A stretch of DNA of 64,000 bases from Neospora caninum Liverpool (lineage: Eukaryota; Apicomplexa; Conoidasida; Eucoccidiorida; Sarcocystidae), in the NCBI RefSeq assembly GCF_000208865.1, contig NC_018396.1:3777101-3841100 (forward strand). Reading direction: 5' to 3'. Under the pieces are notes generated by a model, which saw nothing but the letters and a program-made list of their open reading frames with translations, was not told the DNA's origin and searched no databases. The translations under genes were made by a program, and so were the position numbers. This document shows, piece after piece, positions 11,701-22,911 of the stretch (position 1 is the stretch's first letter; each line of letters opens with the position of its first letter).

Positions 11701-13837
11701 CGGCGAAACAGGGAATCACGGCTCGGCAAGGCACCAACTCCCTCTGGTCACACCAAGCCGGCATCAACAGCATAGATAGACCATAGCTCGACTGTGCATG
11801 GTTAGCGTCACATGCAAGACATAAAAGTAGATATTTTCTCTGTACGAATGGTGTTAGCGATCGAGACGTGGCGCGACGTCTCTATCGCGAGTCTTACAGT
11901 TTATGTTTTTGGCTTTTACAGGGTGTATCATAGTTTTGATCTTCTTGCAGTTACATGCGAGTATATCCTATCTCCCTCGTGCGGACCGAGCGCTCTTTTC
12001 TTTCCCCTGTTTCGCTTGCCACGGCAGTTCTGTTCTTCTCTCTGCTTGCCGTGGTTTTTAGCATGTAGACGTCCGTGAGGGCAGCACACTCGCCGACGTC
12101 GAGGAGATTCACTACGCTGCGCGTCCCGGGAAAGCGCCGCCTTCGAGCAAGCCGAAGCTGGTGTCATCTTCCGCAGGAAAAACTGCGACGAGGTCCTCGA
12201 GACGGGTGCGGAGTGCCAGGGTGGCGAACAACTCGCCTGCGTCCTCCGTTGCAGGTTCTGCGCTGGCGTGCTCTCGGGAACAGGGTCTGGGGGGACACGG
12301 CCTTTTCCGCGAGGGCGAGGGAGGGAGAGAATCGGAGTCTCCACAGTTATCTCTGTCGTGTGCGTCTTCTCCGTCCCCAGACACTTCGTCTCCACCGTTC
12401 GCGTCGGATGAGAAACCGAAAGAGTCCGAAGAAAATCGCGCCTCTTCTCTCTCAGACCGGGCGGAGGTGTCCTGCTGGCGGGCCGTTGCGGCGCTAGGCA
12501 GTCAGCAGATTTCGAGGGGCGGCGATTCCGATCCGAATCAGGAACGGAACGGCGCAGTGGAGACGCGACCTAAAGCGAAGACCGCCGGGGAGGCGAGCGA
12601 GTTGCCGCAGAGCGGAAAAGAGTCAGAGGAGACGGGTGCAGAAGCCACGGAAGATCCTCTCGCTTTTCCCGCCTGCTTCGCGTCAGTCGCTTCGGGAGAA
12701 GAGGCGAGTCAGCTGGAGCGCGGATACACCCGGCAGTACTTGTCCCGACCGAGGTTCTGTTTCTGCGTGGAGATTCACAGGCCGATTCGACGCAGGAGTC
12801 AGAGCACGTTTCGCTTTTTGAATCAGTACTGCCGAAGCCAGGGCGAGCAGGGAGAGACAGAGTGCGAAGGACAAGACAGGGACGACAGCAAGTGGAAGGC
12901 GCTGCTCGAAAGCGAGAGCGAGACTTCGAGCTCGGAGGACGAGGCAGACTCAGACCTCTCTGATTCAGACCTCTCCAGTGACGACAGTGAGAGCAGCGAG
13001 AGTGAGGAGGAAGAGGGAGAGGAAGAAGCCGACGGCGAAGCAGACGCAGGAGAGACAGGGGAGGGTGGAAAGGCGAGGGCCAAGCCGCGGGCGGGAGACA
13101 GCGAGGAGACTGGGCAGCAGAGAAGTGGCAAGGGAGGGAAAGAGAAGGGGACAGTCTCGGCGAAAGAGACGGACGACGCAAAGCGAGAGGAAACGCAGAG
13201 GAAGGCGGACGGCAGCCCTCAATTCGGAGATGCAGGGGCGAAAACGTCCGGCGGCAGGCAAGAGAAACAAGTGAAGATTCGACGCCTTCCGATTATCGCG
13301 ATCGACTTCAATGAGCAATCTCCCTTCGTCGATAAGGCAGTAAGTCGAAATCGCCTGCGTCCAGAAGCGCAGGGCGTGGGTGCTATCGTAGAAAAAAGAG
13401 AAAGAAAACAGCCGCTCTGGAATGAGCACAAGACCACGGTTTCGTGCGGCAGCCGCTGCGATAGTGTGAAAGCCAGGGGATTTCGACCTCAGTGAAAAGC
13501 GCAGGGAACGGGCACGGTGAAAGCCTTTGTAGTTTCTGAACCCCGCTTGAGCAGGACCAGGTTCCCCCCTTTGAGAGAGGAAGGCTCCACTATTTCGTTT
13601 TGCATGGGAGAACGAGAGCAGAACTGAACGCGTTTGTTCGGGTTGTGTCGGTAGATCTGCACAGCATCCGTGAGATGCGCCTCAGTCGAGCTACCAGTCA
13701 CTCGCTCTTCTCTGTGACCCAGTATTTGTAGGTCAGGCATCGTCGGGAGGGCGCTTCATGCTTCGCGGATTCTTTGACTCTGCCTGCAGGTGTGCAAAGG
13801 TCGCAATGGAACTTCGGGACGGCACGTCAGGCCTTGA
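5785..13837 (+). CDS. PRMT-type protein arginine methyltransferase with long charged N-terminal extension
   Basis: Exons: 5785-8384, 9097-9356, 9672-10328, 10921-11159, 11380-11564, 12062-13339, 13790-13837 (about 1755 residues). PRMTs move methyl groups from S-adenosylmethionine to arginine. Visible motifs: SRFKETNHSSMLSDAARMN (PRMT helix before motif I), VLEIGCGPF (motif I, about residues 935-943), IVALEVV (post-I acidic residue), and HEIIGDICSNEG, which keeps both glutamates of the double-E loop (about E1150 and E1159) with the usual nine-residue spacing. A THW-like ASHWYTN lies at about 11461-11475. Residues 1-866 are low complexity and end in an Arg/Glu-rich coil-forming stretch; a second Ser/Glu-rich region fills exon 6. 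The start has a good context (AAGAATGG). Exon 4 has a one-base frame conflict, described in the findings. The exact PRMT subfamily is uncertain; the substrate is unknown. Confidence 0.75.
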
Positions 13838-16800
13838 TGTGTATAGACAGACGAATCTCGGGGAGAGCGGTGCAGTTACTTTTTCAGTTTTTCGATCGAG
13901 AACGAGACCGAGAAGTGTTCCCGCATGGCCCGTGCTTTTTCCCGAAGCTGTAGAGGAAGGCGTCGCGAACCGACAACGCGGTGCCTTCCTCTTTGCTTCA
14001 CAACCAGATAGAATGTGCAGTGTTGTCTTGGTCGATGCATGAGAGCGTAGTACAGTGCGAGTTTGGCGGAATGGAGGCTACGAGACGCTGCGACAGAAAA
14101 GAGAGTTGCGAAACAGTCAAGCACACGTAGTTTTTCTGTATTCAGTGTCTTCCATGCATGCGCCTCCATGCGAAGTCGAAGAAGTCGTCAGATAATTTGA
14201 GGCGAGGGCTGAGGCGCCTTAACGGATTGTCAGCTCTTTGGCGTTTGGGGTGTGGAGCAGCGGTCGTGAAACGCTCGTTGCAGATCGGGGAAAGACATCT
14301 GCCACCCGACAGTCGGAGGACACGCTCGCCCTTGTAGCGGAGTTTCGGAATGCAGGCATTTTTCTCTCTAGGCCGGCAGTCCAGAATTCGCCGTCTTGTC
14401 AAAGAAACAGAGACATCGTTGTGCATTGTAGGGAAACGGGAGCAGTCAGGTCCAGGATGTACAGATTGTCCCCTGCTGACACTGGTGTTGCGAAGTGGAC
14501 TCAACAAAAATCAACTGTTATTTTTTCTGTATGGTTTGGGAACTAAGGACGAGTGTGTGGACGGGAAAAGTAGGACGGACAGACTCTACTGTGTGCCAAA
14601 TAAACAGGTTCGTTAAAGCCAAATGGCGACAGACTGTACATCTGACTCGAACTCCCGCAAACATAACTTCCCGTTTCTTGCGTCTGCGCTGGGCGTGAAA
14701 TGTAGGCATACCATTTACGCCACTCGGTTTTCCGTTTAACTTCCTCTGAGAGGCGAAGAGGAGGAACGAAGTTTTCGTGTTGTGTAAGGAATGCACCAGC
14801 TAGTCGGATTCTGGACGATATCGAGTTCTATCGAGAACCTCAAGTCAGGGATTGGACGCTGGTGCAAAATGCAAAATGAGTAGTGCTTCAGCGGATCTTT
14901 AGTTTGTTTTCATCTCCTTCGGCGGGGGCGCTACCCAAGATTTTGATTTTGTCGGTGAGTTATGGATTTCGCTTTTATGCTTTGCCTTTTGTCAGTTTCT
15001 GTTTTCGGCTGCGTTTTAGCTGGGGACAACAGGCATGACTATATCTCATTTTTTAGTTTTCGTTTGGTGTTAAGAGGTCCAAAGAGGAGGTTTTCAGCGC
15101 GCTGACTATATGACGCGAAGCCTTATTTTGTCCCTGGTATTTCTTGTCACGTGCCAATAATTGGGCAAGAACTTAAAGCAAAGATGATGTGTGCCGGCGT
15201 CTCCTGAATCTTTTAGACGGCGTCGAGGACGCGAGTCCCGGGGAGTCACCGGCGATAGAAAGCTTATCTGCGTTGCTTGGGTTTTGGTCGCCGGTGTTCC
15301 CTACGAGGCTGAAGTCTGCGGTTGCACCGAATTGCTGTTCGGTGCTTCCAGAGAGAAAGCTGCATGTTTCCTCTGGGCTTTCACGGCGCTACTCCGACAT
15401 CTGGTTGGAAATAACTGCAGCGTACGTTTTAGGCGTTCAATGACGTGTAAGTAGTTATTTACGGAGAGAGGAACGGACACCCCCCACCCTAGGCCTCTTT
15501 CACCGAAGCACGAGATGATTTTGAAGCGGCGAGTTGCCTTTATTGGCAAGATAGAAGAGAAACGGAACCCGCTCCTTGCAGACATCTGCAAGAGCCTCTG
15601 ATGGCTCTGTTTCCACCACAGGGGTGGGAGGGGGAAGTATGCTATCTGTTGCTGCGGTCACACTTGTACAGGATGGGAGCACAAGGGGTTTTGGTCCTGC
15701 CACCAAAGCCTCCGAAAAGGAAACCGGTACACAAGGCGTTCACGCTGCAACACTTATTTAGCTCATGCGCCAGACTTGTCCCTCACGTTACGCATTTGTG
15801 AACAGCAAACAGGAGTGATTCTTCTACATGCCGACGGGAGGTGGGAGACGTACACAGAACAGACGCAAGAGGCGAAATCATAGATCCTAGACACAGACGT
15901 ACTAAGATATTTAGGCAACTACACGAACGTGGTCTGTTTTTCAGTATCGTCCTGCCCAAACCAAGCTGAGTTGTGCGTCGACGCATACCAGAAAACACCT
16001 ACGCTAGGTGGCTATGACGTTCCTAGGGTAATTCATACATTGTTGCGCAGGGGGAAGCACACTGTTGAAGGAAGAATTACCCAGGTTACACTCGCAACTA
16101 TTAGTGGGGAGGAGCGGTACGCAGATTGTAAACCTGCTCCTGAAGGCTGCCTGGTCTGGTTGAAGCAAAACCGGTGTATTTCTTCTTCCTGCTGGCACAT
16201 ATCAGATGAACTTCCTAGGTGGTCTCGCTATTTCCTTTGTAAAAACATACGAGGTTCGTGCTGACAGAAGCAACGACACTCGTGACAGTTATACGCCTGG
16301 ATTCCTTCTTCGTAGAAACATAATAGCTATCGATGCAACCTTTCCTGGGAACGCACCAATGAGTTCCGGAGGACTCTACAGTTGCCTGCTTTCGGCCATC
16401 ATGCCAAAGACGACGTTTTCCCCCGGCTACGCGTTAGTAGCTACGAACACAGTTTGTCCCCGCTCGAGAGTACACCAGCTGTACCTTACACTGAAGGCTG
16501 CAATCTGGGAGCTGGCTGTCTTGGTGCTTCCCGCATGTGGCAATACCTCCACTTTGTAACCTAATGGCACTAGGGTTCGCGAGCGGGGGCTCTTTTCGCA
16601 GATATGACAGCATAAGCCCAGCTAGACAAGAACTGCGATGTTTCAATGTACAAGGTCTACAACCACGTATCGACGCCGATACCGCAACGTTTTACTACAA
16701 AGTGTGTAAGCCATTGCCTGGCATGTCGCATGAAACTGGACGTCCGTGTCAGCGGCCATGTCAGAAGCGGATACTCAAGTGGAGCAGTGACGCTTTTTCC

Positions 16801-17234
16801 TGGTGCCAGTTCAAGGCTACTGAAAGCACGTTTGCACAATTTTAACTATAATTATCAAATGAGGGCACTACACCGTCTGAATACGTGCTGGTGGAGGCAC
16901 CGGCCACCAGAGTTTCCACGAGCCCCCGCGAACCTGTTTCACAAATGTGAAGGCAAGAAGAAAAAGCAGAGTCCTTCCGCGAGAACCTAGGCACAAAGCT
17001 TCCCTTTCCGTGTGCGCACTGCCGCTAGGCCGGCAGACTTGGTAAATTGTTCATGGGTTTAGCGTCGCAGCCGCGTTTTCTTACGTGGAGCGCACCCCAA
17101 CTCGCTGGTCGGCAGGGGCAACTTCCCAGTTCAGACCCTTCCCCTGAAAAAAAAACTCTGAACTCCGGTGAGCGCAACAGCATTTGGGCACATCATCAAC
17201 CAAGAATGCGCCGAAAAGGGTACGAGACCATTTC
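13838..17234. other. Intergenic between convergent genes
   Basis: Lower GC than the flanking exons and no codon-like composition. Frames up to about 115 codons exist (for example 15929-16264 and 16206-16559, plus) but none shows a family motif or a paired splice site that I trust. It should hold the 3' UTRs of the PRMT-like gene and of the CCDC103-like gene. Confidence 0.5.
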
Positions 17235-18783
17235 CTACCCGCGACAGTGGGCATATCGACTTGACTGCCCGTCACTTGCAGACGTCTGTGGATGGGCAGT
17301 GTCTGATTCCTCCTGTACGTCCTCATTCAGGAGTTCTTGCACGGTAGTGACAAATTGATGGCGCTCGCTTGGCGCAAGCAACGTGATCGCCTTTTTAACA
17401 GCGGGAAGACGGGCCAGTGAGCGTAGAAGGTCACAACAACGTTCCTGGGGCCGAGACGAAGGACACGGACAGCGCCCCGGTCCTGGCTGTGTATGCAGTG
17501 TCAGGCACTCAACATTGTTATTAAAAGTGTGCCTGTGTCCTTCTAACTCGTTCGCCGACGGCATATCCCTGGGATACTGAGCGTCCCGTCTGACAAGCTC
17601 CTCTTTGTCTTTTCTGTCCTCGCGAGTGCCTCCGTTCTCTGTTCCTAATTTGACATCCACGAATAGGGCGACTTGAGGCTGTGCGGTATCGCCGCCTGGG
17701 ACATCAGCACTGTTACTTAAGGGAAGGTCATCCGTCGCTTGATTCCCGCTGACACCTCGACATGCCAAAAATGTCTGCCGAATAGTTTTTACCATTTCAA
17801 GGAGGAGATCAGCATCGATTTCTACCCGGAAAACGGACTCGAGAGTGTCACAGGATACAGTCTTTAGCCACCTGCACATTCCAGCACAATGCACGCTTTT
17901 CGCTGTCAGAACGACCGGACTCTCTCTCCTCAAGAAACACACGAAACGAATCATCGTCGTGAATCCATCGCTCGCGGGTGACTGTAGTTTCAACTTACAT
18001 CTGATACAATGTTGTTCACGCAGTGGTTGACGCCTAGACACACTCAGGAGCAGGCTGCCTTGCTTCGGCCTCCGACACCGATACTTTCTATAGTGTTGCG
18101 GTGCCTAGCCGGAATTGAATGCCATGAATCTTGTTCAGTGAGCGGAAACTCCGTTGGTCTCGTCAACAAGCGAAGGAAGCGCCAGTGCCACACGATCCAC
18201 GTACGCCGTCCCACATCGCTGAACACTGCCTCATACTGTGCACCCGTTAAGGAGTTTTTCCCTCAGGACGCATTGGCGGTGCTCTCTTATCGAGCGATAC
18301 AGTTCTTCACCATCCCGCATGTTCAAAGTTGTCAGGCTCTCACTGGATTCTCTCTTCGTCACTTCGCAATCTCCTCCAGTGCTTCAGGAACGCTGCTTGT
18401 GTTTTGGGAAAACACAGTGCCAAATCGTCGGATCGGCCTCTCAATTGGGTTGGCCTTCCCCGATCTTGAATGGGTCCGCGTTCTAGTTCCTGGTGTTCAG
18501 TGGCATGGGTTGAGTAAAAGTAATGAGCTGAATCGGCGGCAAAGCCCCTATTTAATCGAGGAGGGAGGTTTCTTTGCAGCAATCCGTCTTTTTCTATGGG
18601 TTTGAGGTGACACGTCGCGACAAGGCTTTGAAACTCGCTGTAGTTCGCTGCGTGATACACAGCTCGCTTCTTCGTATCGTCCACGAGACTGCGATGCGAA
18701 TCGGCGTTTTGGGCTTTGACTACCTCACCACGATACTTGACGAAGTCAAACATATTGGAAGGTTTCATTGTTATTGGTGTCAT
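17235..18783 (-). CDS. CCDC103: CCDC103/DNAAF19-like axonemal dynein attachment factor
   Basis: Two exons: 18783-18344 and 17871-17235, 358 residues, joined in phase 2 across a GTGAGA donor and a TGTGCAG acceptor. CCDC103 helps assemble and dock dynein arms on ciliary axonemes. Two family domains are visible. Residues about 11-70 fit the dynein-attachment N-terminal domain: MFDFVKYRGEV, then DTKKRAVYHAANYSEFQSLV, then the hallmark HLKPIEK at 59-65. The RPAP3-type C-terminal domain starts with FLKHWRRLRSDEE at the end of exon 1, continues across the splice as WLKTVSCDTLESVF and IDADLLLEMVKTI, and ends with LLRSLARLPAVKKAITLLAP. An insertion of about 100 residues separates its two halves. In-frame ATGs at 18783, 18768 and 18753 are all possible starts. 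In coccidia only male gametes carry flagella, so I infer stage-restricted use. Confidence 0.82.
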
Positions 18784-21700
18784 GCTGTTTGCAGCTGATA
18801 CTCTGCGCAAAGATCGGTGGTACCGGATAGCACTGCTTCGTACTGTAAAGTACGAGGACGAACCCGGCTGGGCCATTCGCGGCGCCTTCAATGAGGGGGC
18901 GCACCAGCGTAAAGATGCTTGACGTTTACCGGGAAAGTTATTTCCCTACCAGGAAGCAGGCAGTTAGAAAGCACGACTGGCTGTTCATAAGGAAAGCGCT
19001 GTTCCGTCATGGGAATTTTCAAAGCAGGGTCAGCCAAACGTAATGTAATTTACAAAACACGGGCGAAAAAAATGGAGGTGCCTTGGGGGAAGTGCAGAGC
19101 CGCTGGAGGCGTGTGGGGCGGTACGGATAAGCACGGAAGTGACATTCACCTGGAACGGGTTTTGATACGGGTAAACGTTGTCAGAGTGTGTGGTTCGCAC
19201 ATACGTTTTCATGTAATGCAATCGTCATGAAGCGACAGCCAGCGGGAAATCCCAGCTCTCGCCCCTTTGCACCTTTAGAACTGAAATGCACATACCGGCA
19301 CTTACTGCTTTGATGGACGCCTGCTGATCTCACCGCCCGGTCCTGCTGCAGCCGGAAGTTGTCTACTGTCGAAATGACAGAAGGTGTGACTGACCCCCTA
19401 GACAAAACTCTTCGGCCGGGAAACACTGTGGTAACGCACAAAGCATGACTACTCATGTTCTTGCCTGTCCAGTCCCCTCCTTACCTGGTTTAGCAGCGAA
19501 CAGCGCGACGCCAGTTCCTCTTGACAAATAGAGAATGATGAGCCCTCTCAGATGTCAAGCGATTACTCGAGTTACGACCTTTTTTGGAAATGCGAACTTT
19601 TTTGTGTGATCCAGAGACATCACCACCCGTCAGTGTGTGTGTGGGCAGCCGGCAACGCTCGTTTCCCAGAAACTTTATGCAATTCCAGTTTTTACCTCTC
19701 GTCAGCTGCATCTGTGCAGCAGAAATCGTCCTCGCCTCACCGCACATATTGAAGCGAACGGGAAGTAAAAGGAAGCCTGTGACCGAGCACCGGCAGACAA
19801 TGGGTACAAGTTTCGGTTCCCTTTCTTATGACCATTGAACCATAGTTGCCTGACTCCTACAGAGAACGTGACTTTCAAGTCTAGTTACACGATTTCTTCT
19901 AATGCCTGGCAGAGATTTCCGGTAGCTTCAGCCACATATACGGGGGCGTCAGTTACCGCGACGCGTATCTGCTTGCATTGGCTGTGATCTGCCTAAAATG
20001 TGTACGTCCATACGACGCAGCGCCTTGACCTATCGATACAGACAGAAATCGTGAACCATAATAAGATGTTCTATGAATCACGTGCAGGCTACTGGATTGT
20101 ACTAAACTGGTCGAGGGTAACAGAAATGGCCATCCTAAACCTCAGCGTTCAATCGCCGATTCGGCTTAACTCGCGTGGCGAGTATTCATCCTCATCATCC
20201 CCGATCTTACCTAAGTGGGAAAGATCACAACCGCATCATTTCGAGCAAAACGTGAACGCATAGCTATACACATACTTGTACATTTCAATGGATGAATGCA
20301 CCGGCCCGTTAAGCACATCTGCCGGGTACGGCACTTAGAAAACGTACTGGCTCTGCCGTCTCTAGGGAACGAAACATTCCGTCACTATAAATCTGCAGGC
20401 GACAGGCTATTGCATCCGTCAGGCCTTGGCGCCAGTGAACTGGGCAGCAGATACTAGAGAGCAAATCTGACTTGCATCTCATGACCACATTCTTTAGGCG
20501 GGTCACGGAAACCGGACATCCAGTGGGGGAACTGCGGTCGACGACACTAGTGCGCGACTGCTCTGAGAGGCCGCAAAGGGTACCTGCCAGCAACCAGCGA
20601 CCTTCACTTCTGGAGCCCTCCTTAGAAGAGAAATGCTCAGCTACAATGAGGTGACCATGCGTATTTCCAGTAGCAGCTTGCGGAAAAGTCAAGGAAGACC
20701 TTCACCGTAAGCCGCCTGCAGCTCCTTCGGCAACTCGTTACGTGGGGGTACATGCACAGCACTTTGTGACGGGTTGATCTGGCCACGTCAGCACAAGCAT
20801 CGAATCCAACTCTCAAAAACTGAACTTTTCTAGTCTTTCTACTTTTTTTCCACGTCAAGAAAGCCTGGTTTTCGGACAATAACAGGGATCGACGACCCAG
20901 CCGAGTTGCCTTGTCATGCAGGCTTGTCACGCCAGCCTTCACGGGCGTGTCGCAAATATTTTTGGGTTGGATTTTGTGTTTCAGGGTGCACCTTTCCCAC
21001 GAAACCACAAACCACCCCTTCAGTACAGGTGTTTACGACTGTAAAGACTTCAAACATGTCTTCCGTTGAGCTTCGTCGGAGTGGGAGGACCATCTATGTA
21101 CTCTGCTAATCGAGGCCACTGAAGAATTCTAGGTGTTAGCATATTATTACAGTTATGCCTCTCAGCGCTCGGCGTCAATGTCAGGATCCTCGGAAGAGCC
21201 CTCGATTGTGAAGCCGGAGTCCATGGTGACTTGCTTTGACCGAAAAACGTATCATTGGCAGCGTGGCAAAGAATAAGAACGAACGAGACCCGCCCCAGAC
21301 CCACGATGGCTGGTTGCATGCGGCAGTTCCCGCTCAACCAAAGCTTTATCTCGTGTGTGACTGCCTAGTCTCGATTTTTCCCGGCAATCTTCAAAAGAAA
21401 AACAGTTTTCTCCCCTCTCTTCCGCCAAGCTTGTCTTCGGGTAAATGTGTTGTCCATTTCTAAAGCTTGTTCACCCGAACCCTCCAGCGACATCGTCCGC
21501 TTCGGACGGTGGCCCTTGTGACGCACGCGCGCGTGAAACTCGCTCGACGCCTGTGTCTTACTTGGTTTCACGCGCCAGCGTACCAAGGTGCTCTTTCTGT
21601 TTTTAGAATCAGTCCTCTCTGGTTTCCAACCCGCCTTTTTCTTTCTCTTTTCCTAGAAGCTGGTGTGGCTTTGAAGGGCTTCATGGCTGTTTGCTTCCCG

Positions 21701-22911
21701 CCTCCGAGCATGAACTCGTGCGCGCAGCAGCCTTCGTTCTTGTAGTAGGCACACTTTGAGTCTTTTCGAGACGGGCGACGACGAATTGTGCCTGTTTGTC
21801 GTGTTCCCTCGATCGAACAGTAAACAGTTTTTGTCAAAGTAACTCTCTGGAAACGATGCCGAATCCGTATGGGTGCCTGAGGATGCTCGACACTTTCTGT
21901 TGTTGACTTTCCGCCCGATAAAGTTCTCGCTTTTGACGCCTCGTTGGCCCTCGTCCACGCCCTTGTTGAGCTCCCTTTGACGGTGAATCCTCCTTCCCGC
22001 TCGCGGATGCTTTTCAAAGAAGCTTGCTGTCCCTTCGTGCCGTCGTTACACTTCTCCGTCTCCACTCTTTGGCGTTTTGGACCCTTTCTCTCGGACTTCT
22101 CTGGCCGCAAAACGACTCATCGGCCGAGCTTATCGGACGGGCGATTCCTCCCCCAGCATCGCGCCTGCCTCGCCTGCAGAAAGCACAAGGGACTCCGTTT
22201 CTCCCCGATTCACTCGTCTTCTAAACCTTCCTCCCCCCCTAGGTGGACTCTGAATGTACCGCCGTTGGTAGTCGCCTTTTCTGTTCTGCAGGTACGGGCA
22301 GCGTTCTGTCGGGGGTGTATGCGTCTTCTTAAGCCGGCGGGCTGTTTGGGACACAAACGGCGTATCCGGGAAACCTGCTCTTCCAGGAGCGATTTCACCC
22401 CTGCCTCGCCTCGGCGACGTCGCCCCTCCCAACCTTTTCGCCGAATACTTGTTGTGGACCCATGCATGAGGAAGAGACGCCTCTGAAACCGCAAACTGTT
22501 CCGGCAGTTCTCTTTGCGCGCAGTTGTGCTTCGCCGAAAACGAACCCGATTAAATGTTGTCTTGTCTTTGTCATCTTCTCGCGCATCGTCTTCAGCGTCT
22601 CTTTTTTGGCCTGGGCTCGGCTCTGTCGTTTGTGTCGACTCTCGCCAGCTCGTCCCCTGTTTCACCTCTTTGTCTTGTCTTTTCGCCGGCGGTGTCGAGG
22701 GCCGCGCAGTCTCCCGCCAGTGTTCTGCACTTGCTTTCTCTCGAAACTCCTCGCCTGGCTCTTTCGGTGCGCGCTGCTCTGGCGGGGAAGTCGTGCGGAC
22801 AGTGAGGGCGAAGACGGGCAAGGAAGAGGCGCGAAGGGAGGATGCCTCGTATGATGGGGGCCAAGAGGTTCCGTTCATGTCTCAAGAGAAGGGGATAGAA
22901 GCGGTTCAAGC
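18784..22911. other. Intergenic between divergent genes
   Basis: 18784-21300 is lower in GC with no supported gene. From about 21400 to 22911 the plus strand becomes T/C-rich, the pattern seen before other starts here, and probably carries the leader and promoter of the patatin-like gene. TGCATGC-type motifs occur at about 21316 and 22463. Long open frames on both strands between 21500 and 23500 follow from composition. Confidence 0.5.
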
